DNA from: Gammaproteobacteria bacterium
GTDB taxonomy: Bacteria; Pseudomonadota; Gammaproteobacteria; Pseudomonadales; Azotimanducaceae
Length of the DNA stretch: 16,631 nucleotides
Reading direction: 5' to 3'
Assembly (NCBI GenBank): GCA_027293665.1
Contig: JAPUFN010000419.1
Span: 1-16,631 of the forward strand
Position numbers and translations under genes: made by a program. The notes beneath the pieces were generated by a model. The model did not search any database. It was not told where the DNA came from and was given only the letters and a program-made list of their open reading frames with translations. This document shows positions 1 through 7,205 of the stretch, one piece after another (within the stretch, counting starts at the first letter, position 1; each line of letters starts with the position of its first letter).

Positions 1-378
1 CTCAGGCACCGGCGTCAGCCGCAGCCGGATATAGACCCGCTTGTGGAAACGACCGGATAATTTTGAGAAAAAGTCCGTCAGCAACATCTGCCAGCCGTAC
101 TTGGTCCGGAGAGTCTGCAGCGCGTGGGCAACGCTCGCCGACTCTGTGATGATCTCCGCACGGGCGTCATGCCAGTGGCCCAGGAGCTTACCCTTCGCAT
201 CGCAAACGGCCAGCCGCGCCCGGTCACTATTGCGCAACCGTTTGACCTTGCCGGCGTCCGCGGCCGAAAAGACATAGAAATCACCATCGTCCTCGGCACA
301 CCAGACCGGTGTTGCAACCTCGACACCCGATTTTCTGAAAGTAGCCAGACTGACGTAACCCGCCCGCTGCAGAGACAT
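1..378 (-). CDS. PPOX-class (F420/FMN-type) oxidoreductase, partial at 3' end
   Basis: The reading frame stays open from an ATG at 378 to the window edge and gives 126 residues. The N-terminal half has the layout of the small split beta-barrel PPOX-class family (pyridoxamine-phosphate-oxidase-like, often annotated F420-dependent): a KSGVEVATPVW segment at residues 16-26, then DFYVFSAADAGKVKRLRN at 33-50, then RARLAVCDAKG. In this family that region builds the flavin/F420-binding barrel; the substrate is unknown. A GGAGG ribosome-binding site lies at 389-393, 10 bases before the ATG, and a perfect TATAAT lies further upstream. The gene is divergent from the tRNA-Gly gene. Its C-terminus is outside the window. 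The family call is from motif memory; the exact cofactor (FMN or F420) is not decided by the sequence. Confidence 0.8.
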   Translation of the reverse strand, partial: MSLQRAGYVSLATFRKSGVEVATPVWCAEDDGDFYVFSAADAGKVKRLRNSDRARLAVCDAKGKLLGHWHDARAEIITESASVAHALQTLRTKYGWQMLLTDFFSKLSGRFHKRVYIRLRLTPVPE

Positions 379-410
379 GACCTGCCACCCTCCTCACTGA
401 CTTTGGACAG

Positions 411-416
411 ATTATA
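411..416 (-). promoter_or_regulatory. Candidate -10 element for the PPOX gene
   Basis: On the minus strand these bases read exactly TATAAT, 32 bases upstream of the PPOX start codon and ahead of its GGAGG ribosome-binding site. No good TTGACA-like -35 box is present at the usual spacing, so this is a candidate only. Confidence 0.4.
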
Positions 417-506
417 CGCATGACATAGAGCGGGGCTGCCCACAGGGCTGCGTAAGCTATTACACCGTGCGACAATGAGTACAGTTTTCGACATGCCACT
501 GTCAGA

Positions 507-582
507 GCGGGACTAGCTCATCTGGTAGAGCGACAGCTTCCCAAGCTGTAGGCGACGGGTTCGAGCCCCGTGTCCCGCTCCA
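507..582 (+). tRNA. tRNA-Gly, anticodon CCC
   Basis: A complete cloverleaf can be folded. The acceptor arms are GCGGGAC (507-513) and GTCCCGC (572-578). The D-arm stem is GCTC/GAGC (516-519, 528-531). The anticodon stem is ACAGC/GCTGT (533-537, 545-549) around the loop TTCCCAA, with anticodon CCC at 540-542. The T-arm stem is ACGGG/CCCGT around TTCGAGC (560-566). The discriminator base is T579 and CCA is encoded at 580-582. It reads GGG glycine codons. It is 64 bases upstream of the kinase remnant on the same strand and divergent from the PPOX gene. No second copy of its 3' end was seen in the window, so there is no sign that it was used as an integration site here. Confidence 0.97.
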
Positions 583-646
583 ATTCTTCGCGCAATTTCT
601 TCCTGTATATTGAACGAGCAATCCCGGAGACACACTCAGCGGTTTC

Positions 647-1390
647 ATGACCAATCCTGACGCGAATCCCGATCAAACGCTGGCCGCGGGATATCAGCTC
701 GACGACTATCGCATCACCGGGCTGCTCGGCCGCGGTGGCTTTGGCATCACGTACAAAGGAATCGACGAACGATTGCAGCGGGCGGTGGCCATCAAGGAAT
801 ACCTGCCGCAGCAGTTTGCATTCCGCGACACAGACGGCGACGTCAAACCGCGAACCACCGAAGACAACGAAACCTTTGAGTGGGGTCTCAGCCGCTTCAT
901 CGACGAGGCACGCGCGCTGGCTCTGTTCCGCCATCCGAATATCGTTTCAGTGATTCGATATCTTGACGCCAATGGCACCGCGTAGTACATCGTAACCGCC
1001 AATGGCGGCGCCAATATGCGTTCGGGGCCGGCCACCACCTACAAAATCGTCAACAAAGCCGCCGGTGGCCAGACGCTCATGGCGATCGCCAAAGTGCAGA
1101 ACCAGAACTGGTTTCTGATGGGACGCGATTCCATCGCAGCCGGGTACATCTTTGGCGATCTGGTCATGCCTGTAGCGCCGGATCTGTCACCAGCCACAAC
1201 AGCTGCGGCCACAGCAACCGCGGCAGTGGCCTCCCTCACGGCACCTCCCGCCACGGAGGTGGAGGAAGTCACCGCGAGCATAGCGGCCGAATGCTACACC
1301 ACCACTCAGAGCGTGACTCTGGGCGATGGCAGCAGCGAAGAAGCAACGATTACGTCCTGTCGTACACCCAACGGCTGGGCACAAGTGTGA
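647..1390 (+). pseudogene. Broken Ser/Thr protein kinase with C-terminal SH3 module (internal deletion plus amber codon)
   Basis: The first 112 codons encode the N-lobe of a Hanks-type Ser/Thr kinase: the glycine-rich loop GRGGFGITYKG at residues 28-38, the VAIKEYLP strand with the ATP-binding Lys50, and the alphaC helix with Glu87 in FIDEARAL. Translation then meets TAG at 983-985. The same frame continues without another stop to TGA at 1388-1390 and encodes YIVTANGGANMRSGP, the start of a bacterial SH3 domain. An Ala/Thr/Pro linker follows, then a two-Cys tail ending in TSCRTPNGWAQV. The rest of the kinase domain, including the HRD, DFG and APE motifs, is absent between the two parts, so even readthrough could not give an active kinase. 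The start ATG at 647 has only a distant GGAG (about 18 bases away). The stop codon overlaps the ribosome-binding site of the next gene. The kinase identity is sure; calling it a pseudogene is inference. Confidence 0.85.
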
Positions 1391-1397
1391 GGATGCT

Positions 1398-2552
1398 ATG
1401 AGACCGATCACCCTGCTTTCAGCTCTGCTGGCGCTTGCGCTTGCTGCGAATGGCGCATTCGGCGCAGACCCCCAGCGAACCGTTATGGATCCGAACGTAT
1501 TGCAGGAGATGCTGCCCGAAGTGGGCTATTCCGCGACGCGAACCATGGAGTTTTCGGGGCCAGACATGCCAGCGGGTTCCAGCATGCAGAGCAAGGTGTA
1601 CTACCAGCCGCACATGGAACGCAACGAGATGAATTTCGGCGGTTTCGCTACCGTCACGATCATCCGTTACGACACGGAAGTGTTGTGGACCTACAACCCG
1701 CTGCTGGGGCAGGTCTCCGAGATGTCGTTCGCGAATTTCCGCACAGATGACGATCAGCCAGATGTCGAAACGCTGGAACCCGGCGGCACCACCACCCGCG
1801 ACGGTCGCACGTTGACCGTTTACAACTACTCGCGAACGGACGAGGGTGGCACCAACTACCAAGGCAGCTTTTACCTCACAAAGGAAAACATCCCCTACCG
1901 CCAGGAAATCAGCTTCGAACAATCCGGCCAGGCCACGACCACGATGGTGATGCAACTCAGCAATCTCGTCCTGGGCGATCAGCCCGCCGATTTGTTCGCC
2001 AAGCCAACGGCAACCGGCGGTGGTGTAGCCGGCGTGGGCAACTTGAGCGAACTGATAAGACAGGCCCAGGCGGGACAAGCAGCCGGCTCGACAGCCAGCC
2101 CAACAGCAACGTCAGCACCGACACCCGCACCAGTGTCGGCTCCGGCACTCGCCGGTGGCGCCGAACCCTTCCCGGTCGGGGCGAACGGCAGCGCGACTTT
2201 TTCGTTCAGCAATCCCAGCGGGAGTGCTGCGCCATTGACCGTGGCGCTGGCGGATGTGGAGCTGAGTTCCGGCCGGGAGACGATCTACTGGCGGTCCCTG
2301 ACGCCGCTACAGGGTCCCGACATTGCAATTCCGTTGAAAGGCCTGTTGAGCGACAACCCGGCGGTAACAAAACAGATCATCGTCTACGACACGAGCACCA
2401 ATCAGCCGATCGCGCGCTATCAACCGACCCTGACGGCGAGTGTTACCGACATCGCCACAGAAGCCGCTACCGAGGTTGCGACTGAAGTAGCGAAAGATAC
2501 AGCGCAGAAGCAGGTCGGTCGCTTTTTCAGAAACATCTTCAAACGCGACTGA
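1398..2552 (+). CDS. Exported protein, possibly LolA-like fold, with low-complexity linker and helical tail
   Basis: The protein has 384 residues. I chose ATG 1398 because GAGGA (1389-1393) precedes it and a Sec signal peptide begins at once (MRPITLLSALLALALAANGAFG, cleavage near residue 22). Residues 44-200 are rich in beta strand and resemble proteins of the LolA/DUF4412 type that wrap a lipid (SKVYYQPHMERNEM, then VLWTYNPLLGQVSEM). That assignment is tentative. Residues 205-255 are an Ala/Thr/Pro-rich linker. Residues 258-345 form a second strand-rich module. The end is a helix with TEAATEVATEVAKDTA followed by a basic amphipathic stretch, VGRFFRNIFKRD. The gene starts 7 bases after the stop of the kinase/SH3 remnant, so translation is probably coupled, and the carboxylesterase begins 32 bases downstream. 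I do not recognise a specific function; a periplasmic or membrane-associated role is likely. Confidence 0.75.
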   Translation: MRPITLLSALLALALAANGAFGADPQRTVMDPNVLQEMLPEVGYSATRTMEFSGPDMPAGSSMQSKVYYQPHMERNEMNFGGFATVTIIRYDTEVLWTYNPLLGQVSEMSFANFRTDDDQPDVETLEPGGTTTRDGRTLTVYNYSRTDEGGTNYQGSFYLTKENIPYRQEISFEQSGQATTTMVMQLSNLVLGDQPADLFAKPTATGGGVAGVGNLSELIRQAQAGQAAGSTASPTATSAPTPAPVSAPALAGGAEPFPVGANGSATFSFSNPSGSAAPLTVALADVELSSGRETIYWRSLTPLQGPDIAIPLKGLLSDNPAVTKQIIVYDTSTNQPIARYQPTLTASVTDIATEAATEVATEVAKDTAQKQVGRFFRNIFKRD

Positions 2553-2584
2553 ATTGTCTCCAGACAGCTGCAAGGATCCTGACC

Positions 2585-4402
2585 ATGAAAAAGCTGGCCA
2601 TCGTTCTGGTCATCGTCATCGTTGCACCGATCGCAACCGGTTACTGGTATGTTTCGCGCTTCAGCGTGACGACCGAACCACCACTTGCGGCTGAAGAAAC
2701 CCGTCGCGCGATAGACTCCGGCGAGCTTACAGGCTTCCTCGATCGGGGTAGCTACGCCTGGACAGGCATCCCCTACGCGCAACCGCCGGTCGGCAATCTC
2801 AGATGGAAAGCTCCGCGCTTGCCATCGACGTGGGCCAGCCCGCGAGAAGCGCTGACGTTCGGCTCAGCCTGCCCGCAATCCGGTTTCGGTCAGGGGGAGA
2901 TTACGGGCGATGAGGATTGCCTCTATCTCAACATCTGGGCACCGGCCGATTCTGCCAACCTGCGGCCCGTCATGTTCTTCATCCACGGTGGCGGCAACCA
3001 TTTGGGTGAAGGCAGCACGCCGATTTATCGTGGAGCGCGTTACGCGACAGATCACGCGGTGGTCGTCGTGACCATCAACTATCGCCTCGGGCCTTTTGGC
3101 TGGCTGCGGCATCCGGGGCTTCGCACCCAGCAGAACGCTGCCGATGATTCTGGCAACTACGGCACGCTCGATATCATCGAGGCCCTCGCATGGGTGCGCC
3201 GCAACATCGCAGAATTCGGCGGCGACCCGGCGAATGTGACGATCTTCGGCGAGTCGGCCGGCGGCTTCGATGTGCTTACGCTCATGGTATCGCCACTTGC
3301 CAAAGGCCTTTACCACAAAGCGATTGTGCAAAGTGGCGGCATGACTCTGCTGCCACCTTCGGTGGCCGAAAACTATTCGGACGATCCGCAACCTGGTCAT
3401 CCACTGAGCTCAAGAGAACTCGTCAACAAACTGCTCATAGAAGACGGCAGTGCGGTTGATCGAGCTGCAGCGAAAGACGTGCAACTGAGTATGAGCGATC
3501 CAGAAGTTGCACAGTATCTGTTGAGCAAAACAACCCTGGAAATCATGACCGCACAGGACCGACTGCTGGAACCGCCAGGAGAAGCACCCGTGCGGCGGCC
3601 GTTTATTCTTGGCGAATCGCCTAACAAGACACCATACATCTTCGGTGACGGCTTTGTGCTGCCGGCCGATAAACAACTCGATGTGTTGTTTGCCGACTCT
3701 GACAGCTACAACGTCACGCCGGTCATACTCGGGAGTAATCGCGATGAATCCAAACTGTTCATGATGGCTGCCACAGGCTACACGGACACTCTCTTCGGCA
3801 TTCCCTACCGCCTGCGTGAGGAGACCGCGTACGAACGCGACACGAGTTACGGGTCCAAACTATGGAAGGCGAACGCCGTGGATGAACTGGCGATAACACT
3901 GCGCGAGACACAGGGTGCTTCGGTTTATGCCTATCGATTCGACTGGGATGAAATGAACACTGTTGCCACTTTGGAACTCAGCAAACTCATCGGTGCCGGG
4001 CACGCATTGGAACTGCCGTTTGTGTTCGGCAACTTCGACCTCGCAGACAAGACACTCATCTTCGGCAAGAGCCCGGAAAGGGCAGCACTGTCTGCCAGCA
4101 TGATGTCCTACTGGGCTGAATTCGCATACAGCGGCAACCCGGGCAGAGGCCGGGACAATGCGCAGATCCAGTGGCAGCCCTGGGTCAGCGGGCTCGGCGA
4201 AGAGCGCATTCTCCTGCTGGACACGACGACCGACAGTGGCATTCGGATGTCGCCGCTTCTCGTCACCCGGGAAACAATTCGTCAGGATCTACTTGCTGAC
4301 GATCGCTTTGACAGCACGGAAGCACGTTGCGACCTGTACCAACGAATGTTTAAAGGGGCGTCCAGCTCCGCTGAGGATATGGTCAGCCTGGGCTGCGACT
4401 GA
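2585..4402 (+). CDS. Type-B carboxylesterase (alpha/beta hydrolase)
   Basis: This 605-residue protein hydrolyses carboxylic esters by family. All hallmarks of type-B carboxylesterases are present. EDCLYLNIWAP is at 110-120. The oxyanion loop FIHGGGNHLGEGS is at 132-144. The nucleophile elbow FGESAGG has Ser224. The acid is probably Glu388 in GSNRDESKLF, and the base is probably His473 in GAGHALELPFVFG. A hydrophobic N-terminus (residues 4-23, preceded by KK) acts as a signal peptide or membrane anchor, so the enzyme is probably periplasmic or inner-membrane attached. AAGGA at 2572-2576 lies 8 bases before the ATG. It is the last gene of the kinase-remnant/exported-protein run and ends 33 bases from the convergent radical SAM gene. 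The natural substrate cannot be told from sequence. Confidence 0.95.
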   Translation: MKKLAIVLVIVIVAPIATGYWYVSRFSVTTEPPLAAEETRRAIDSGELTGFLDRGSYAWTGIPYAQPPVGNLRWKAPRLPSTWASPREALTFGSACPQSGFGQGEITGDEDCLYLNIWAPADSANLRPVMFFIHGGGNHLGEGSTPIYRGARYATDHAVVVVTINYRLGPFGWLRHPGLRTQQNAADDSGNYGTLDIIEALAWVRRNIAEFGGDPANVTIFGESAGGFDVLTLMVSPLAKGLYHKAIVQSGGMTLLPPSVAENYSDDPQPGHPLSSRELVNKLLIEDGSAVDRAAAKDVQLSMSDPEVAQYLLSKTTLEIMTAQDRLLEPPGEAPVRRPFILGESPNKTPYIFGDGFVLPADKQLDVLFADSDSYNVTPVILGSNRDESKLFMMAATGYTDTLFGIPYRLREETAYERDTSYGSKLWKANAVDELAITLRETQGASVYAYRFDWDEMNTVATLELSKLIGAGHALELPFVFGNFDLADKTLIFGKSPERAALSASMMSYWAEFAYSGNPGRGRDNAQIQWQPWVSGLGEERILLLDTTTDSGIRMSPLLVTRETIRQDLLADDRFDSTEARCDLYQRMFKGASSSAEDMVSLGCD

Positions 4403-4435
4403 GCGAGCGCCGCGTCCTCGACCGCGTCACAATCC

Positions 4436-5383
4436 TCAGCCAGAACAGCTGCCGCCACCAAGCACACAGAATTTGGAACAATGCGGGTGATTCAGCGCGA
4501 CCGCGCCAAGACTGCCTGCGAGAGTGGCGCCATAGGAAAATTCTGCCTCGTGCGGTAGCAGCGTGCAGGCGACGACGTCGGGCGCGGCGGCCCCTTTGCG
4601 CTTGACGACCATTCGCGCACTCGCACACATCATGTCGTCTGGATCGACTCCAAGAGTGCTCCAGCAGGCGGTCGTTATCTCCGGCACGTCCGCATTGACA
4701 TCCATCTCGGGGAACAGAATCAGTGAAACTGGATCACGAGCGTCGACATCGACAGCTATCTGCGCGAACAGCTTCGCGAACCCATCGCGCAATTCCTGTT
4801 CGTTTTCACCCCAGCGGGTTCGACCCGCGACAGCCACCGCGAAGTGATTCTGAGATAACCACTGCAGGCCTTTTATCATTGGCTCCCAGGATCGTTTGCC
4901 ACGTTCTTCAACGTGCAGGCGCTTGTCAAAATGATCCACCGAAACGCGCAGAATCAGACGATCGCCGAACTCCACTTGCAATCGCAGCAGCGCTGTTGCG
5001 CATTTCATCATCGGCCGCATCGCGTTAGTGAGAATCAGAACCCGGACTCCGGTTTCGAGGCAATCCGTCACCATCTCGAGAAACTCGGGGTTCATGAACG
5101 GTTCACCGCCAGTGAAGCCGATCTCGCTCACGCCCAGATCGAGTTGGGCGATCTCATCGAGATAGGCTCTGACCTCAGCGCGACTGATGTAGCTCAACGC
5201 ATCATTCGTCGGACTTGATTCGATGTAACAGTTTTCACAGGTCAGGTTGCACAGCGTGCCGGTATTGATCCACAGCGTACGCAGGCTGGTCAGTTCCACG
5301 GTTGCACGCGGCTCACCGGTTGCTGTGAGCAGTGGGTTCCAAAATTTGCCACCGTGGCCATTCTGCCGGGCGATCAGGTTCAA
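4436..5383 (-). CDS. Radical SAM protein with C-terminal cysteine cluster
   Basis: The protein has 315 residues. The CX3CX2C motif that binds the SAM-cleaving 4Fe-4S cluster is CNLTCENC (Cys45, 49, 52). GFTGGEP (89-95) is the SAM-contact motif, followed by VLILTN and LRVSVD strands typical of the TIM barrel. Five cysteines remain in the last quarter: Cys253, Cys273, and Cys302, 306 and 313 in HPHCSKFCVLGGGSCSG. They look like ligands for an auxiliary cluster of the SPASM/twitch type. The start is TTG at 5383, supported by GAGGA at 5393-5397 with 9 bases of spacing. The gene is divergent from the DUF2233-like lipoprotein. I searched the adjoining gaps by eye for a small precursor peptide that such an enzyme might modify and saw none, so the substrate is unknown. 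Confidence 0.85.
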   Translation of the reverse strand: MNLIARQNGHGGKFWNPLLTATGEPRATVELTSLRTLWINTGTLCNLTCENCYIESSPTNDALSYISRAEVRAYLDEIAQLDLGVSEIGFTGGEPFMNPEFLEMVTDCLETGVRVLILTNAMRPMMKCATALLRLQVEFGDRLILRVSVDHFDKRLHVEERGKRSWEPMIKGLQWLSQNHFAVAVAGRTRWGENEQELRDGFAKLFAQIAVDVDARDPVSLILFPEMDVNADVPEITTACWSTLGVDPDDMMCASARMVVKRKGAAAPDVVACTLLPHEAEFSYGATLAGSLGAVALNHPHCSKFCVLGGGSCSG

Positions 5384-5392
5384 CGTTCGAAA

Positions 5393-5397
5393 TCCTC
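5393..5397 (-). promoter_or_regulatory. Ribosome-binding site fixing the TTG start of the radical SAM gene
   Basis: The minus strand reads GAGGA here, 9 bases before TTG at 5383. The first in-frame ATG codons lie inside the conserved domain, past the CX3CX2C motif, so the TTG is needed to give a complete protein. Confidence 0.6.
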
Positions 5398-5437
5398 GAG
5401 TCTGCTGTTTATTAGAGTGCCACGTCGCTGGAAGTTT

Positions 5438-5487
5438 CGCGACAGGAGGGTCGCGGCGCTAATTCATCACCTGCGGGAAGAACCGCA
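5438..5487. other. Two short hairpins with purine loops in the divergent intergenic region
   Basis: Read on the plus strand, CGCGAC (5438-5443) pairs with GTCGCG (5450-5455) around a six-base loop AGGAGG. TGCGG (5472-5476) pairs with CCGCA (5483-5487) around GAAGAA. Both lie in the 152-base gap between the radical SAM gene and the DUF2233-like gene. If transcribed with the plus-strand gene they would be in its 5' leader. A GGA in a six-base loop resembles the kind of site bound by CsrA/RsmA, but the match to the full consensus is incomplete, so the role is unknown. Confidence 0.4.
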
Positions 5488-5535
5488 CTCGGAGTATCAT
5501 CTTACGACTATTACCCCGGCAGATAAGTAGAAAGC

Positions 5536-6414
5536 ATGAGATTTATCAGCGTCTGGCTGAAAACAGGTTTCGTCCTGGCGATCTGCGCGCTCAGCGCCTG
5601 TGGCCAGGATGAGGCACCACCAGCAGCGGTCGGCGCAGCACTCGATCTGCCCGCCGGTGAATTGCGCACCGACAGCCTTTTCAGTGAAGACAACCGAATT
5701 ACCCAGACATTGCTCACAACCCTGCGGGAGTTCGAAGAACCCGGCCTGATCGTCCACGAAGTCAGGCTTGCCGACGAAACCGCCCTCGTGGTGCTGGAAC
5801 TCGCCGCGAATAGATTTACCCCAACGCTGCTTGTTGCAGATACCGGTAACGGCCGGGGGATCAGCGCCCGGGACGCCCTTGCGCAACCGGGGATGGCGGT
5901 TGTGATCGGCAGCGGCTTCGTTTCCGAACTGCGGTCGCTGTCACCGGTGGGGTTGCTGCAGAAAGAGGGTCGTCAGATCAGCGAGTTGCAGCGGCACGGT
6001 TACACCAGAATTCTTGGCATCCGGGACGCCACGTTGGGGGTAGTTGCCAGTCGCGAGTTTCATCGCGGTATGTTCGATTCGGCAATTCAGGTCGGCCCCG
6101 GCATTGTCGAGCACGGCCAACTCGACATTTCGACCGCCGATCTGAATCGTCAGAAATTCTTTCGGACATTCGTTGCGATTTGTGACGATCGCACCCTCGT
6201 GGGAGCGAGCAGCATTCCGATGCACCTGTACCACGTCGGGCAGCAATTTCTGGTCTTCGCTGCGGCAAACGGCATGCAATGCGATGAGATGGTCAACCTC
6301 GCTGGCGACCGTGAGGCGATCCTTGCAATTACAACGCGTGCAGCCGATCGCATCGGCTACCTCGGCCATCCGGAAACCGGCAAAGCGGCGTTGCTGGGAT
6401 TTCGCCGGCGTTAG
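5536..6414 (+). CDS. Lipoprotein of the DUF2233 / NAGPA-like (phosphodiester glycosidase) family
   Basis: The protein has 292 residues. It starts with a lipoprotein signal, charged then hydrophobic, ending in the lipobox LSAC with Cys22, so it is anchored in the envelope. From about residue 110 it follows the order seen in DUF2233/NAGPA proteins: GMAVVIGSGFV where the family has its NGGFF-like strand, PVGLLQKEGRQIS, then LGVVASREF, AIQVGPGIVEHGQLDIS, FVAICDDRTLVGASSIP, and finally QCDEMVNLAGDREAIL, which corresponds to the terminal LDGD-type motif. Some members of this family cleave phosphodiester-linked sugars; the substrate here is unknown. The ribosome-binding site is weak (AGTAGAAAG just before ATG 5536). 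It ends 24 bases from the convergent DUF899 gene. The family assignment is from motif order and is fairly but not fully secure. Confidence 0.7.
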   Translation: MRFISVWLKTGFVLAICALSACGQDEAPPAAVGAALDLPAGELRTDSLFSEDNRITQTLLTTLREFEEPGLIVHEVRLADETALVVLELAANRFTPTLLVADTGNGRGISARDALAQPGMAVVIGSGFVSELRSLSPVGLLQKEGRQISELQRHGYTRILGIRDATLGVVASREFHRGMFDSAIQVGPGIVEHGQLDISTADLNRQKFFRTFVAICDDRTLVGASSIPMHLYHVGQQFLVFAAANGMQCDEMVNLAGDREAILAITTRAADRIGYLGHPETGKAALLGFRRR

Positions 6415-6438
6415 CGTCAGCTGCCGGGCGGTTGCGCC

Positions 6439-7137
6439 TCAGTACTCGTCGTGCAGCTTCAGCCACGCCATGTTCGCCGGTAGATCCTGCTCATCGCGCC
6501 CCTTGGGTACCAGGTCAAGCACATGGTATGCGCCGTTGAGCATGTCGAGCCCGCGGGCGTAACACGAATAGGTGTGGTAGATGGCGCCGGCGTCATCTTT
6601 CGCGAATACACTGAAACCGGGGGCGTGTTCACCGTAGTGCATGCCTTCGGTGAAGTTGTAGAACGTATCCCCCGCCGCGATCTGCTCCGGCGTGTACCAC
6701 ACGTGGAAATCATTGCTGAAATTCGTTGCGGCAGAAGACACCCAGTTCATCTGCCAGCCCATGCGCTCCTTGAACCGCAGCAACGTCTCCAGCGGCGCCT
6801 GCGACACCACCAGGTAGGTCACGTCGCGCGATTGCAGATGAACGATAGCGCCCTGCAGGTTGTCTACCCAGAACGAACAACTCTTGCAGCCCTCCTGCCA
6901 GTCCGGAGCGAACATGTAGTGTTGCAACACCAGCTGACTGCGGCCGTCAAATAGCTCCGCAAGCGTGCGCGGGCCGGTTTCGGTTGCGAACTCATAGTCC
7001 TCTACCTGCACCCAGGGTAATTGTCGGCGCAGCGCGCTGAGTTCGTCCCGGGCCCGGGAAAATGCTTTTTCCTTTTCCAGCAGCGCAAGTCGAGCTTTGA
7101 GCCACTCTTCGCGGTTCGCAACGGTTCCAGTGTGCAT
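6439..7137 (-). CDS. DUF899 family thioredoxin-like protein
   Basis: The protein has 232 residues. DUF899 proteins have a thioredoxin-like fold and are mostly of unknown function. Typical features are the N-terminal REEWLKARLALLEKEKAF helix (10-26), RRQLPWVQVEDYEF (37-50), LAELFDGRSQLVLQHYMF (59-76), then the Cys pair in GCKSCSFW (Cys84, Cys87). HVWYTPEQ, GFSVFAKDD and the C-terminal LDMLNGAYHVLDLVPKGRDE follow. I chose ATG 7137 over an ATG 11 codons upstream because AAGGAG (7144-7149) sits 6 bases before it. No signal peptide is seen, so it is cytoplasmic. The gene is divergent from an alpha/beta hydrolase and convergent with the DUF2233-like gene. A role in redox or in binding a small aromatic or thiol compound is guesswork. 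Confidence 0.88.
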   Translation of the reverse strand: MHTGTVANREEWLKARLALLEKEKAFSRARDELSALRRQLPWVQVEDYEFATETGPRTLAELFDGRSQLVLQHYMFAPDWQEGCKSCSFWVDNLQGAIVHLQSRDVTYLVVSQAPLETLLRFKERMGWQMNWVSSAATNFSNDFHVWYTPEQIAAGDTFYNFTEGMHYGEHAPGFSVFAKDDAGAIYHTYSCYARGLDMLNGAYHVLDLVPKGRDEQDLPANMAWLKLHDEY

Positions 7138-7170
7138 GTGCTTCTCCTTACCCCATTGGCTTCGAGTCAC

Positions 7171-7176
7171 TATGAT
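7171..7176 (+). promoter_or_regulatory. Candidate -10 element for the alpha/beta hydrolase at 7206
   Basis: The sequence is TATGAT, with TTACCC 17 bases upstream (7148-7153) as a poor -35. It lies in the 68-base divergent gap between the DUF899 and hydrolase genes. The -35 half matches TTGACA at only three positions. Confidence 0.3.
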
Positions 7177-7205
7177 CGCACCACAGCAAGGTGGATGACT
7201 ACTCG

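Noticed and set aside
507..582. tRNA-Gly as an integration site for a genomic island
   Set aside because: No direct repeat of the tRNA 3' end, no integrase and no mobile-element gene was seen in the window.
518..934. A 138-codon minus-strand open frame overlapping the tRNA and the kinase start
   Set aside because: Its C-terminus (DTGLEPVAYSLGSCRSTR) is simply the reverse complement of the tRNA-Gly read as protein, a common annotation artefact, and the rest is antisense to the kinase N-lobe.
1016..1390. Independent translation of the SH3 half from ATG 1016
   Set aside because: No ribosome-binding site precedes it, the ATG falls inside the SH3 domain (GANMRSGP), and there is no signal peptide, so it would be an incomplete domain.
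1419..2078. A 219-codon minus-strand open frame inside the exported protein gene
   Set aside because: It is antisense to a gene with a signal peptide and ribosome-binding site; the product looks like no known family.
2864..3400. A 178-codon minus-strand open frame inside the carboxylesterase
   Set aside because: It is antisense to the conserved catalytic core, including the GESAGG region; a shadow frame.
4563..5218. Several plus-strand open frames of about 100 codons inside the radical SAM gene
   Set aside because: They overlap the radical SAM motifs in antisense and show no domain or ribosome-binding site of note.
5444..5449. AGGAGG as ribosome-binding site of an unlisted small gene
   Set aside because: No ATG, GTG or TTG occurs within about 5-12 bases downstream on the plus strand, and the motif is the loop of a perfect hairpin.
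5384..5535. Small precursor peptide for the radical SAM enzyme
   Set aside because: Only very short minus-strand frames exist (for example 13 codons starting MILRVRFF), without cysteines, a leader pattern or a ribosome-binding site.
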